64,000 nt of DNA, taken from Calditrichota bacterium. Lineage in GTDB: Bacteria > Calditrichota > Calditrichia > Calditrichales > Calditrichaceae. The stretch is taken from assembly GCA_003854985.1 (NCBI GenBank), contig RQOG01000006.1:62001-126000 (forward strand). Direction: 5' to 3'. Shown here piece after piece: positions 26,653 to 35,317 of the stretch. Both the position numbers and the translations under genes were made by a program. A model generated the notes under the pieces. It saw only the letters and a list, made by a program, of their open reading frames with translations. It had not been told where the DNA came from and made no database searches. Position 1 is the stretch's first letter. Each line of letters begins with the position of its first letter.

Positions 26653-27855
26653 ATGATCAGAAAAAGTCTATACCTGATACTCTTTACGTTTCTTACATGG
26701 CCTGCGCTTAACGGACAGGTGTTTATTGAACCTTATTATACCGGCAACGGGGCAAGATCTTCGGGCATGGGCAAAGCGTTTACCGGCCTGGCCAACGACG
26801 CCACGGCCATCGCCTGGAATGCCGCCGGATTAATACAGTTAAACACCGCCCAGTCCTGCGTCGCCGCCCGATTCGGATACGGCTCGGTTGGTATTGATAA
26901 ATTACCGGTACAGCAGGTAAACCAATGGGACGTTGAAATCAATTCGTGGTCGCATCTGAATTTTATAGGTATGGGATTCAGCCAGCAATTCGGCGAGACC
27001 AGAATCGGGGGAGGCCTGGCGTTCAGAAGAATCTACAACTTAACCCGGGAACTGAAAAATACAATCAGGGGGCCGGCCATCGGGGACAGTACATTGGTTA
27101 ACATAAACAATGTTAATGGCAGCCTGGATGCCCTATCCATTGCCCTGGCGTTCGAAATTTTTAAATCGTTTTCCATTGGCGTAACCAATAATATTCTATT
27201 TGGCGGCGAGGATAGATTCGAAGATGTTTCCTACAATAACGAGTCCGTGTTAAATTTCCTGCGACGGGAGTCGTTTTCGTTTTCGGGCTATTCCGCCGAG
27301 ATCGGGCTGATGTTCATACCGATTGAATCGTTTACGCTGGGCGCCAATTTGCGAATGCCGTATTCAATTTCTGCCAACTCCGATCAGAATGAAAACTTTA
27401 CAATAGAGATGCCTTTCAACTATACAATGGGAATGGCTTTTTCGCCTTTTAACCGATTAACGCTAACCGGGGATTTTGGATTTCAGGCGGTTTCTTCGGT
27501 TAAGATTGACGGGATCGAAGCCGAAGCGGTTAACGGGTTGAAAGATAATCATTCCGTACATGCCGGAATAGAATACCATTTTGAATCCGGGCAATCTTCC
27601 TATCCATTACGATTTGGTTATTACCGGAATTCCGGAACAAAATCGATCTATAATCCGGATTATGCAATTACGGGCGGCGCCGGCATGTCTGTCAATAATT
27701 TTCAGTTAAATCTGGCCCTGGAGTATGCCTTTTGCCGATATAATGAACGTTCTGAATTCGACGATTTTAATCCGCCCCTGATTTTAGATGCGCAAAAAAA
27801 GTTCAAAGAATTTAAAATAACCGTGGAAGTACTGGTTTACTTTGTCGGCATCTGA
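26653..27855 (+). CDS. Outer-membrane beta-barrel, FadL/PorV (UPF0164) type
   Basis: The 400-residue protein has a signal peptide (about 1-22, ending NGQ). It then has the phrase GARSSGMGKAFTGLANDATAIAWNAAG, written here across residues about 33-60, which marks PorV/FadL-like barrels of FCB bacteria (the GN.AG hatch-domain motif). The rest is a run of amphipathic beta strands ending in an aromatic-hydrophobic pattern. Members transport hydrophobic compounds or, as PorV, shuttle type IX cargo; with sorting-domain proteins in the same window the second is worth considering. It is monocistronic or co-transcribed with the cupin gene 43 bp downstream. Confidence 0.8.
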   Translation: MIRKSLYLILFTFLTWPALNGQVFIEPYYTGNGARSSGMGKAFTGLANDATAIAWNAAGLIQLNTAQSCVAARFGYGSVGIDKLPVQQVNQWDVEINSWSHLNFIGMGFSQQFGETRIGGGLAFRRIYNLTRELKNTIRGPAIGDSTLVNINNVNGSLDALSIALAFEIFKSFSIGVTNNILFGGEDRFEDVSYNNESVLNFLRRESFSFSGYSAEIGLMFIPIESFTLGANLRMPYSISANSDQNENFTIEMPFNYTMGMAFSPFNRLTLTGDFGFQAVSSVKIDGIEAEAVNGLKDNHSVHAGIEYHFESGQSSYPLRFGYYRNSGTKSIYNPDYAITGGAGMSVNNFQLNLALEYAFCRYNERSEFDDFNPPLILDAQKKFKEFKITVEVLVYFVGI

Positions 27856-27898
27856 CGTATAAACGCACGACTATAATTATTATTTAGAAAATCAAAGG

Positions 27899-28237
27899 AT
27901 GAATATGACCAGTTTTTCAAGATTATACCGGTCAAATGAACTAAGCGCCCGTGAAATGCCCAATGGCGGTAAGGTAAAACTGATCCATACGGGAAAAATG
28001 ACTTTTGCCGAATGGCATTTTAAGAAAGGTACGCATTTGGCCGGGCACAGCCATCCGCATGAGCAGATAACAAGAGTTCTTGAAGGCATTATCGAATTAA
28101 CCATCGAAGGTAATCGTTTTACGTTGCATGCCGGCGATACACTGCACATAGCCTCTGATGCAAAGCACTCAGGCAGAATTCTTGAGGAATGCAGGCTAAT
28201 CGATGTTTTCACGCCGGTACGGGAAGACCTTAAGTGA
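27899..28237 (+). CDS. Small cupin-domain protein
   Basis: This 112-residue single-domain cupin has the metal-binding motif 1 in GHSHPHEQITRVLEG (about residues 51-65) and motif 2 in HAGDTLHIASDAKHSG. The His/His/Glu/His set suggests a bound divalent metal. Members of this short group have varied or unknown roles (isomerases, sugar or small-molecule binding). The ATG has AAAGGA just upstream. A bidirectional terminator separates it from the convergent cytochrome gene. Confidence 0.85.
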   Translation: MNMTSFSRLYRSNELSAREMPNGGKVKLIHTGKMTFAEWHFKKGTHLAGHSHPHEQITRVLEGIIELTIEGNRFTLHAGDTLHIASDAKHSGRILEECRLIDVFTPVREDLK

Positions 28238-28253
28238 TCCGGTAGATAAAATA

Positions 28254-28291
28254 AAAAAGCCCCTTATAAATAGTTACGCAAGGGGCTTTTT
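28254..28291. terminator. Bidirectional terminator
   Basis: AAAAAGCCCCTT (28254-28265) pairs with AAGGGGCTTTTT (28280-28291). The A and T flanks make it work on both strands, for the cupin gene and the convergent cytochrome operon. Confidence 0.9.
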
Positions 28292-28306
28292 AAATTGTAA
28301 TAACAA

Positions 28307-30964
28307 TTAAGGCGCAGTTTGCGGATTTCTGAAAGCATGTTCCATATTTTCGTGGTGGATAGCATCCTGCATTTTTGTTTTATGGCATACTTCACAGGTA
28401 TTATTTGAACCAATTGGGAAAGGCTGTCCGGAATACTGGATCGGCTGAAGATTATCACGCTGTTTTCCATAAGGATTTTTAGCCGGGTATAAAGCGTGTG
28501 TTGATCCGTGACAGGCGGGACAGCGAATTTCGGCGTTGTCCGTTCGAATCCGGTATAATTCCTCAAATTCATCATTCCAGATATTAAACGCGTTGCTGTT
28601 TTCCGCCGGTTTTTCAAAATCCTGATGACAGGTCAGGCAGTCGGGTTCTTTGATCCATGGTGTCCGGGGTTCCACATCATCGGTTGAATTAACATTGGTT
28701 GTAGTAAGATTTGCCATTAAGGCCGCGCTAGCCGGTTTTTCCACCTGTCCTTTTAAGAGCGACAGGCTGTGTTCCTGCATGGTTCCATGACAGTCGGTAC
28801 AAACCAGTCTTAAACTGTTATGCAGTCCCCGGTTGCAACGGGTTATCCCTATTGGATTGGCAGGATGACAGAGTATGCAGGATCGTGCGTCGTCATAAGG
28901 CAGGTAGTTGGCATGCCAGCCATGCATAGCGGCGGAAAAATTTAATACATCGGGTTTTCCTTCCGTATTTAAGGCCGGATCCTCATGGCAGTCCTGGCAT
29001 AATTGGGGTTTGCCGTCTGCAGCGGATTTATAAAGTTCGGTGTTATTTATCCGGTCGTGTATTTTCAGAATATTGATGGCGGTTTCGTCCGCCATACCCG
29101 CCCGGTTTTTAAAGCGCCAGTTACCTTCATGACAGTTGAGACATCCCATTTTAGTTGATGCGGGCGCGACGACATTGGCTTTGGCCAGCAGTTCTCCGGT
29201 TCCTTTATTCAGGGCTTTAATTGTAAACAGAGGGTAAGGATTAAAAATGCCGGCATCGCTATAGGGAACAACCGGAATGGCTTCAGCCTTAAAACTATTC
29301 CGGTTCTCATCAAATTCAAAAACGCCATTCAGACCGTTGCCCGTTAAGCCTTTATTATACGGGATTTTTCTTCCGAAGGTCATTTCACTGTATTTCCAGA
29401 AATCCACATGCTGCGCCGGATTTTTAAATCCGTCTTCGATTTCATACGTTAATTCAATGTTTTCGGATACCAGTTCCGGGACCGGCCCTCTTTTAATCAA
29501 TTGCGCTTCCATGGTATTGGCCGGTGGCAGAATTGTAAACCATTTTTCCGCATCGGAGATGCAGTGCATGCCCAGATCGCTCCAGCATAAGAGAACATAG
29601 TCCGATTTTGCCGGATTGAATTCCGAAATAGTATCTTCAAGAATGGGTAAATTTATTTCGCTTTCTTTATCCGATACGGGTTTCTGCTGTAACTCTTCCA
29701 GAATATAATGTGCCAGCGCTTTCTTTTCCTTTTCGGTGCCGATAAAAGGCGGCATGTATTTTAAAACCCTGCCTTGTCCGGTTAATTGAGCAATCAGGCC
29801 CAGATATGTCAGGTCTTTTGTCCTTGGAATTATATCGTTCCGTATGCCGTTGACGGTATGACAACTCAAACACTGCAGGTTAAACAACTCTTTTCCGGCT
29901 TGCAATTTGTTCTCTTCGGTGATTTCCCTGATAGCCGACCATTTAGCGGTTTTAAGAATTCCGGCATGATTAAGATTTTCAGCATCGGCGGGTTTAATAC
30001 CGGTAGTGTACATATAATGGCTGATAATAAAGGGCTTTCGGGCAATTTCCCGGCTGTATTCAAATCCGCCCATCCATAGCAGTCCGACGAGAATCATAAC
30101 TGCCGTTATGATCTTCTGCCATCTCTCTTCAATCCTTAAGCTGAATACGATTCCGCCAATGAAAATAAGAATAGTCGTTAGAATAAAAATATTAATAAAC
30201 AGAGCGGATTGAGGATTTATATTAAACGCCGTATTTCTGATATCCTGCGGGATAGAGTAGAAATACCAGATAGCAGAAAGAATTAATCCAGGCATAGTGT
30301 AAATCAGCCATTTTGCTGTGTAGCGCATCATCGTTTTGCGAAAGATGGAATCCTTTATCCTGACCGTTGTCACAAAAGCAAACAGGCCGGCGATGATCAT
30401 ACACATAAACGAGCGGAAAGCCAGCGATGAGAAGAAAGTGGGATTAAAAAAGCCGTGCCAGAAATTCTGAGTTTCGAGCCATTTTCCCGGTGTCAGCATA
30501 AACGCCAGAATTCCGTTAATCACAAACAGGCTCAGCCAGGCAAACAGAAAATAAAGAAAGGATACCCGGTTTCTTTCCGGTTCGGTTAATCTCTCGAATT
30601 GATAATGATATACCAGTAAGGCCGCGATTTCTCCTCCAAAAAATACCCATTCAATGGCCCAGCCCCAGACAAAATTATGAATAAGCATGGAAGTGCCGGC
30701 TGGATTAACCAGGGCAATGATAAACCAAATGCCGACGCCGGTCATACCTCCAAAAACCATGGTTAAAAGCAGGAAAAACCAGGTGTGTTTTTTGATATAA
30801 TCATGCAGAGCGGGATTATTGTCTTTAAATGCCTTGCGGTCGGTAAGCCAGATAAACAATCCACCGCCCACCGCCAGATGCGCAATGTAAACATGAAGCA
30901 CAGCGATCAGTGCAATCAGTGAGCCGCCGCCGATCGATGTCAATTCCCAAACCGGATAATTCAT
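28307..30964 (-). CDS. Cytochrome bd-like membrane subunit fused to an octahaem c-type region
   Basis: The 885-residue protein has about nine helices in residues 10-300, then a periplasmic region with eight CxxCH haem c motifs at about 365, 608, 656, 696, 722, 776, 815 and 857. The membrane part recalls cytochrome bd subunit I: His24 in AVLHVYIAH lines up with the b595 ligand, AIEWVFFGGE (Glu105, Glu112) with the paired acids of CydA, and ARKPF (about 309-312) with GRQPW. The second haem-ligand His is replaced in RSFMCM. The first CxxCH is a mono-haem cytochrome c-like domain; a DLGMHC motif near 460 precedes the haem cluster. It shares one base with the upstream partner gene (TGATG). The electron donor and acceptor are unknown. 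Confidence 0.75.
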   Translation of the reverse strand: MNYPVWELTSIGGGSLIALIAVLHVYIAHLAVGGGLFIWLTDRKAFKDNNPALHDYIKKHTWFFLLLTMVFGGMTGVGIWFIIALVNPAGTSMLIHNFVWGWAIEWVFFGGEIAALLVYHYQFERLTEPERNRVSFLYFLFAWLSLFVINGILAFMLTPGKWLETQNFWHGFFNPTFFSSLAFRSFMCMIIAGLFAFVTTVRIKDSIFRKTMMRYTAKWLIYTMPGLILSAIWYFYSIPQDIRNTAFNINPQSALFINIFILTTILIFIGGIVFSLRIEERWQKIITAVMILVGLLWMGGFEYSREIARKPFIISHYMYTTGIKPADAENLNHAGILKTAKWSAIREITEENKLQAGKELFNLQCLSCHTVNGIRNDIIPRTKDLTYLGLIAQLTGQGRVLKYMPPFIGTEKEKKALAHYILEELQQKPVSDKESEINLPILEDTISEFNPAKSDYVLLCWSDLGMHCISDAEKWFTILPPANTMEAQLIKRGPVPELVSENIELTYEIEDGFKNPAQHVDFWKYSEMTFGRKIPYNKGLTGNGLNGVFEFDENRNSFKAEAIPVVPYSDAGIFNPYPLFTIKALNKGTGELLAKANVVAPASTKMGCLNCHEGNWRFKNRAGMADETAINILKIHDRINNTELYKSAADGKPQLCQDCHEDPALNTEGKPDVLNFSAAMHGWHANYLPYDDARSCILCHPANPIGITRCNRGLHNSLRLVCTDCHGTMQEHSLSLLKGQVEKPASAALMANLTTTNVNSTDDVEPRTPWIKEPDCLTCHQDFEKPAENSNAFNIWNDEFEELYRIRTDNAEIRCPACHGSTHALYPAKNPYGKQRDNLQPIQYSGQPFPIGSNNTCEVCHKTKMQDAIHHENMEHAFRNPQTAP

Positions 30965-32043
30965 CAGACGGCCCTCCTTCGATTAGCGCTTAAAGCAATT
31001 TTAACCATATACGCGATGCTAAACAGTCCTGCAATAAAAATAATAAAGAATAAAGCCATCACTCCGTACTGCGGTTGTATGGTCAGTCCGTCAGGTGAAA
31101 AATGATCATCCAGATACATTATTTTTAAAAAATACCGTATGAATCCCATGCAGACGATGGTGACAAAGAACATAATCAGAGTGGGTCTGAATTTGTTCTT
31201 AAATGCTGTAAAAACGGCCCCGATTGGTGTTAAAAAACCGATTAGAAAAATAATTGTATAAAAAATATTTCCACCCATAAACTGCAGCATAAAATCCCTT
31301 GGTATGGTCAATAAATACCACAAGCCAATGCCTATTTGTACCAGGGTGGCATAACCAAAAATTTTTAATCCGGATTTTACTCTTTCTGCCGCCCCGTTCA
31401 CTTCTTTTTTCTGCCGTATTGTCCAGATCAGGGAAAGAAATAATCCTCCCACCGCCAGCGAAGCCGTGATGAAATGAAGATACCGGGGCATAAGAGTAAT
31501 ATCGGACAAATTCAATATGATGCCGCTGCGGTTGTCAAAATAAATGGTCCATTTTTCCGGCTGGACCATCAGACTCAGGTTGTTCACAAAAATAAACCCG
31601 ATATATAGGACAATTAAAATAGTGATCAGAATAGCTGATTTAGACAGAAACGGCGCGGGAAAATATTTTCTGGCGTGAATATAGGCACCGTAATAGGCGA
31701 TGATCAGCAAGGGGATAATCATGATCCAGAAGGAAGCCATCAGGATTGAACTGGTATAAAAAAGATGTCCATAGATCACCTGGATAAACAATAAGGGCGC
31801 TACTCCTAAATTAACACCAAGCGCGAACATGGTTGGAATTTTATTTACCGCAGGATAATAAAAATGGTCTGAATTTTCCTGATCCGGCGATCGAAGTCTC
31901 GAAAATAAGGTGATTAAGCCACCGCCGAGTATCGTATTAATAATTAAAATGTGCAGGGTAAATGTAATCAGTCCCAATGCAATAAATATCCCGGATGGCG
32001 CTGGAATAGCTTCGGTAGCAGGAATCAGATCGGAAGGATTCAT
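30964..32043 (-). CDS. Cytochrome bd subunit I-like membrane protein
   Basis: This 359-residue protein has about nine helices and no CxxCH. Its pattern parallels the membrane part of its downstream neighbour: TLHILIINTILGGG (His31) matches VLHVYIAHLAVGGG, and WYLLTIPRDF matches WYFYSIPQDI. RYLHF (His190) occupies the place of the CydA His186 ligand that the larger subunit lacks. The two therefore look like diverged paralogues forming a heterodimeric membrane core. No quinol-binding loop of CydA type is evident. The start has a GGAGGAAA ribosome site. It is the first gene of the two-gene unit, divergent from pepT. Confidence 0.7.
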   Translation of the reverse strand: MNPSDLIPATEAIPAPSGIFIALGLITFTLHILIINTILGGGLITLFSRLRSPDQENSDHFYYPAVNKIPTMFALGVNLGVAPLLFIQVIYGHLFYTSSILMASFWIMIIPLLIIAYYGAYIHARKYFPAPFLSKSAILITILIVLYIGFIFVNNLSLMVQPEKWTIYFDNRSGIILNLSDITLMPRYLHFITASLAVGGLFLSLIWTIRQKKEVNGAAERVKSGLKIFGYATLVQIGIGLWYLLTIPRDFMLQFMGGNIFYTIIFLIGFLTPIGAVFTAFKNKFRPTLIMFFVTIVCMGFIRYFLKIMYLDDHFSPDGLTIQPQYGVMALFFIIFIAGLFSIAYMVKIALSANRRRAV

Positions 32044-32163
32044 GTGGCTTTCCTCCAGTTTGTCATTTATACAGACTGTTTTTCAACGGTTTTTCGATGC
32101 CTAAGTTACGAAGGGCGCTTGTAATAATCAAAATAAGGAATCATGGTTTTCGTAATAAAATCT

Positions 32164-32192
32164 TTGCTTGATATGGATATTTTTTCTATACT
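32164..32192 (+). promoter_or_regulatory. Candidate sigma-70 promoter of pepT
   Basis: TTGCTT (32164-32169) and TATACT (32187-32192) have an optimal 17-base spacer. The predicted transcript begins near 32199, which excludes a TTG start at 32193. Confidence 0.55.
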
Positions 32193-32231
32193 TTGACCGC
32201 GAAATTTTTTAACAAAACGGAAAGGAAAATC

Positions 32232-33479
32232 ATGCTGAAGATTACAAGAGATTTATTTTTAGATCGTTTTCTTAATTATGTAAAATTCGATACACAGTCT
32301 TCGGAAGAATCGGAAACGTATCCCAGCACCCTGAAACAGCTGGAATTATGCAAACAACTTAAAAAAGAGTTGGAAGAATTGGGTCTGGAAGATGTTGAGA
32401 TGACTCAACACGGATATGTATTCGGGACACTACCGGCCAATACGGATAGCAAAGCGCCTGTTATCGGTTTAATCGCCCATGTGGATACGTCGCCCGAAGT
32501 CTCCGGGGAGAATGTTCAGGCGGTTATCAATAAAAACTATGATGGAAAAGATATTATCCTGAAAAATGATCCGGAGCAGGTCATAGAGTTTGATAAAAAT
32601 CCGGCGCTTAAAGAATGTATTGGTCATGATATTATCACTACGGATGGCACAACATTATTAGGCGCGGATAATAAAGCCGGCATTGCCGAGATTATGGGCG
32701 CCCTGGTTTTCTTAAAAAATAATCCGGATATTAAACATGGCAGGATCCGCGTGGCCTTTACGGTTGATGAAGAAGTGGGAACAGGAACCAAGTATTTTGA
32801 GGTGAAGCAATTCGGCGCCGATTATGCTTACACTATTGACGGGGAAACCGCCGGTGAGATAGAGGATGAGACTTTCTGTGCGGATACGGCGATTGTAAAA
32901 ATAAAAGGCGTAAATGTTCATCCGGGATATGCCAAAAATAAGTTGATCAATGGGATAAAGATTGCTGCCGATTTTATCGAACGACTACCCAAAGACAGAC
33001 TTTCTCCTGAAACGACCGAGAAAAGAGAAGGATATCTGCATCCTCATGCTTTAAAAGGCGCGGTGGAACTTACTGAAATTATATTTTTAGTGCGCGATTT
33101 TACCGAAGACGGACTGAAGGAAAAAGAGGCTTTTCTGCAAAAGCTGTGCGATGAATTAAGCGCTAAATATGCGCCCGCCAGTCTTACCCTGGAAATAAAA
33201 GAATCGTACAGAAATATGAAATATATACTTGAGAAGTATCCACATGTTGTTGATTATGCGCTGGAAGCGGTAAAACGGGCAGGATTAAAACCGGTTAAGA
33301 ATTTAATTCGCGGCGGTACGGACGGAGCCCGGTTATCCTTCATGGGTTTGCCCACGCCGAATGTTTTTACCGGCGGGCACAATTTTCACAGCAAAAAAGA
33401 ATGGATTTCTATCCAGGATATGGAAAAAGCCGTCGAAACCATTGTTCACCTGGTTCAAATCTGGCATGAAAAAAGTTAA
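32232..33479 (+). CDS. pepT: Peptidase T (tripeptide aminopeptidase)
   Basis: This M20-family dizinc enzyme removes N-terminal residues from tripeptides in the cytoplasm. Hallmarks are FDTQSSEESETYPST near the N-terminus, the zinc and catalytic motif LIAHVDTSPE, GADNKAGIAEI, DEEVGTG and GGTDGARLSFMGLPTPN. An open frame extends upstream to TTG 32193, but that codon abuts the -10 box. ATG 32232 has AAAGGA six bases upstream and gives 415 residues, close to the usual 408-410. A DUF971 gene follows 8 bp later. Confidence 0.96.
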   Translation: MLKITRDLFLDRFLNYVKFDTQSSEESETYPSTLKQLELCKQLKKELEELGLEDVEMTQHGYVFGTLPANTDSKAPVIGLIAHVDTSPEVSGENVQAVINKNYDGKDIILKNDPEQVIEFDKNPALKECIGHDIITTDGTTLLGADNKAGIAEIMGALVFLKNNPDIKHGRIRVAFTVDEEVGTGTKYFEVKQFGADYAYTIDGETAGEIEDETFCADTAIVKIKGVNVHPGYAKNKLINGIKIAADFIERLPKDRLSPETTEKREGYLHPHALKGAVELTEIIFLVRDFTEDGLKEKEAFLQKLCDELSAKYAPASLTLEIKESYRNMKYILEKYPHVVDYALEAVKRAGLKPVKNLIRGGTDGARLSFMGLPTPNVFTGGHNFHSKKEWISIQDMEKAVETIVHLVQIWHEKS

Positions 33480-33487
33480 GACAGATC

Positions 33488-33844
33488 ATGTTCCCTGAAA
33501 CTATAAATCAGATCAGCGAAAACACCTTAATGATTGTCTGGGATGATGGTCACGAAAGCCTGTATTTTGCGGATCATCTCCGGAAAAATTGTCCCTGCGC
33601 AGTCTGTCAGGAAAAAAAGGACAATCCGCCACCTGCCAGCCGGTTTAAACTATGGAAACCGCCTCAATCGGGAAATGAACTAAAAATAACAGACTGGTCG
33701 ATGGTCGGCCGGTATGCCTTGTCCTTTGAATTCAGCGACGGGCATTCCAGCGGGATTTACCCATTTTCATTATTAAGATCGCTATGTCAGTGTGATTTAT
33801 GCACCGGCAATTCAATTCGGATCGAAGGGGCGCATAACCGTTAA
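33488..33844 (+). CDS. DUF971 domain protein
   Basis: This 118-residue cytoplasmic protein carries the DUF971/GBBH-like N-terminal fold: IVWDDGHESLYFADHLRKNCPC near residues 16-37 and YALSFEFSDGHSSGIYPF later. Four to six Cys arranged as CPCAVC and CQCDLC could bind zinc or an iron-sulphur cluster. Homologues occur alone or fused to gamma-butyrobetaine hydroxylase or Mrp-like ATPases; the single-domain form has no assigned role. It follows pepT closely and is probably co-transcribed with it. Confidence 0.85.
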   Translation: MFPETINQISENTLMIVWDDGHESLYFADHLRKNCPCAVCQEKKDNPPPASRFKLWKPPQSGNELKITDWSMVGRYALSFEFSDGHSSGIYPFSLLRSLCQCDLCTGNSIRIEGAHNR

Positions 33845-33862
33845 AGACGAAATCACAAGCGC

Positions 33863-33891
33863 TTGCAATAAAAAGGAAAATGGTTTAAATT
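33863..33891 (+). promoter_or_regulatory. Candidate promoter of tRNA-Thr
   Basis: TTGCAA (33863-33868) and TAAATT (33886-33891) have a 17-base spacer and lie 17 bp before the tRNA. The element TTTAAATTGCAC repeats that of the tRNA-Leu promoter. Confidence 0.55.
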
Positions 33892-33908
33892 GCACGCTCA
33901 TTTCTTAA

Positions 33909-33981
33909 GCCACCGTAGCTCAGCTGGTAGAGCAGTTCACTCGTAATGATCAGGTCAGCGGTTCGATTCCGCTCGGTGGCT
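33909..33981 (+). tRNA. tRNA-Thr (anticodon CGU)
   Basis: A 73-nt tRNA folds with acceptor GCCACCG/CGGTGGC, D arm GCTC-AGCTGGTA-GAGC, anticodon loop CTCGTAA (anticodon CGT) and T arm AGCGG-TTCGATT-CCGCT. The anticodon stem GTTCA/TGATC contains one U-U mismatch at positions 28 and 42. The discriminator is U and CCA is not encoded. Confidence 0.93.
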
Positions 33982-34069
33982 CATGTTTTATGTATATGCA
34001 TTAACTTTTCAATTCTATTCTTCATTGACAATTATATAAAATACTATACTGATATTTATCCTATCATGG

Positions 34070-35317
34070 TTATCTGAGCAAAAGCATTTTCTTCTGTAAG
34101 TTATGAGTGTTTGTTTGTAATTGATACATATACATTCCCGAACCAACAGGAATGTTCTTATCATCCGTTCCGTCCCAGTGGACTGAATACACGCCTTTAT
34201 TCTGAATGGTATTGACCAGGGTTTTTACCTTTTGACCAAGCACATTATATATTGTTAGCCGCACGGTACCGGTTACCTGAATATGATAACCAATTGTTGT
34301 AGATGGATTAAAGGGGTTTGGGAAATTCTGATATAATACATATTCCGATGAAACCGGATTGTTATTTGTTTTTATTTTATTCCAGCTGTTTATATCGATG
34401 TACCATAGACCGTCGGAACGACACGCCCATAAACGGTTTTCTGAAACATATAAATCCGTTAACCAGGCAAATTCATGCGCCTGAATTTCCCAGGTTAGTC
34501 CGCTGTCATCGCTTGTAAAAATCCAGTGTTCGCCGCGATAAATAAGTCCGGCAATAATCCGGGACCGGTAAGCCGTTAAGGCGGTGATATCCCGGTTTTG
34601 GAACTGTTTTATATCCGTTTTTTTCCATTCCATGGCATCTGATGTTCCTCTGAAAATGCCTTTTTCCGTACCGGCAAATATATAATCGTTATGGAAAAGC
34701 GTTTCATAAACAATACGCTGTTCACTTGAAGTATCAGGAGTTACTATATTCCATTGCGATTCGTTTTTTGACCTTGCATAAAGATAATACCCGGCGCTAA
34801 GGAATAACTTATTTCCAATGCTGTTAATTGAATTCACACTGGTATGAAATAATCCGCTATTGAACGCTGTCCATATAACCGGATTTATTAAATTTAGAAC
34901 ATATACGCCAGCTTCCGTACCGGCATATAATGAATCTCCCTGTCCGGTAAATCCGGCAATGGATTTGGCAAATCCCGAAAGTCCGGCGCTGTGACTCTGC
35001 CATGTTTTACCGCTGTCGGCGCTGACGAAAACCCCGTCGCCTCTGGCGCCAAGATAAAGGTTTTGACCGTATGAATAAATTGTATAAAAATCCGAAGTTG
35101 CCGTGGGAAGGTTTTCGGTTAACTGCCAACTGGCGCCGTCATCGGTGCTTCTGAATACCTGGTCGCCTGTAACAGCGAAAAGATATTCGTCATGGTTGAT
35201 TATTGAATAAACCTGTGTTGAATCGATCTCCCATACCTGCTGCCAGTTTTGAGAATTCCCTATGGAAAAGCAGAACAAACTGAAAAATAAATAGATAATA
35301 ATTACATGCTTATTCAT
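34070..35317 (-). CDS. Secreted beta-propeller (YCF48/BNR-like) protein with sorting domain
   Basis: The protein has a signal peptide (MNKHVIIIYLFFSLFCFSIG, about 1-22). Repeats of the type GDGVFVSADSGKTW and GIFRGTSDAMEW follow, marking a BNR/YCF48-like beta-propeller (about 25-320), and it ends in a FlgD-like/type IX sorting domain (about 325-415) with LYQNFPNPFNPSTTIGY. An in-frame ATG further upstream (35425) gives 36 extra residues with no signal character; ATG at 35317 with GGGGGA before it is preferred (415 aa). The protein is probably exported to the surface. The role of the propeller is unknown; it is monocistronic. Confidence 0.85.
   Translation of the reverse strand: MNKHVIIIYLFFSLFCFSIGNSQNWQQVWEIDSTQVYSIINHDEYLFAVTGDQVFRSTDDGASWQLTENLPTATSDFYTIYSYGQNLYLGARGDGVFVSADSGKTWQSHSAGLSGFAKSIAGFTGQGDSLYAGTEAGVYVLNLINPVIWTAFNSGLFHTSVNSINSIGNKLFLSAGYYLYARSKNESQWNIVTPDTSSEQRIVYETLFHNDYIFAGTEKGIFRGTSDAMEWKKTDIKQFQNRDITALTAYRSRIIAGLIYRGEHWIFTSDDSGLTWEIQAHEFAWLTDLYVSENRLWACRSDGLWYIDINSWNKIKTNNNPVSSEYVLYQNFPNPFNPSTTIGYHIQVTGTVRLTIYNVLGQKVKTLVNTIQNKGVYSVHWDGTDDKNIPVGSGMYMYQLQTNTHNLQKKMLLLR

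Noticed and set aside
28264-28617. A 117-codon frame overlapping the end of the cytochrome gene on the same strand
   Set aside because: The cytochrome frame there encodes CxxCH motifs and is clearly the real one; this frame also crosses the bidirectional terminator.
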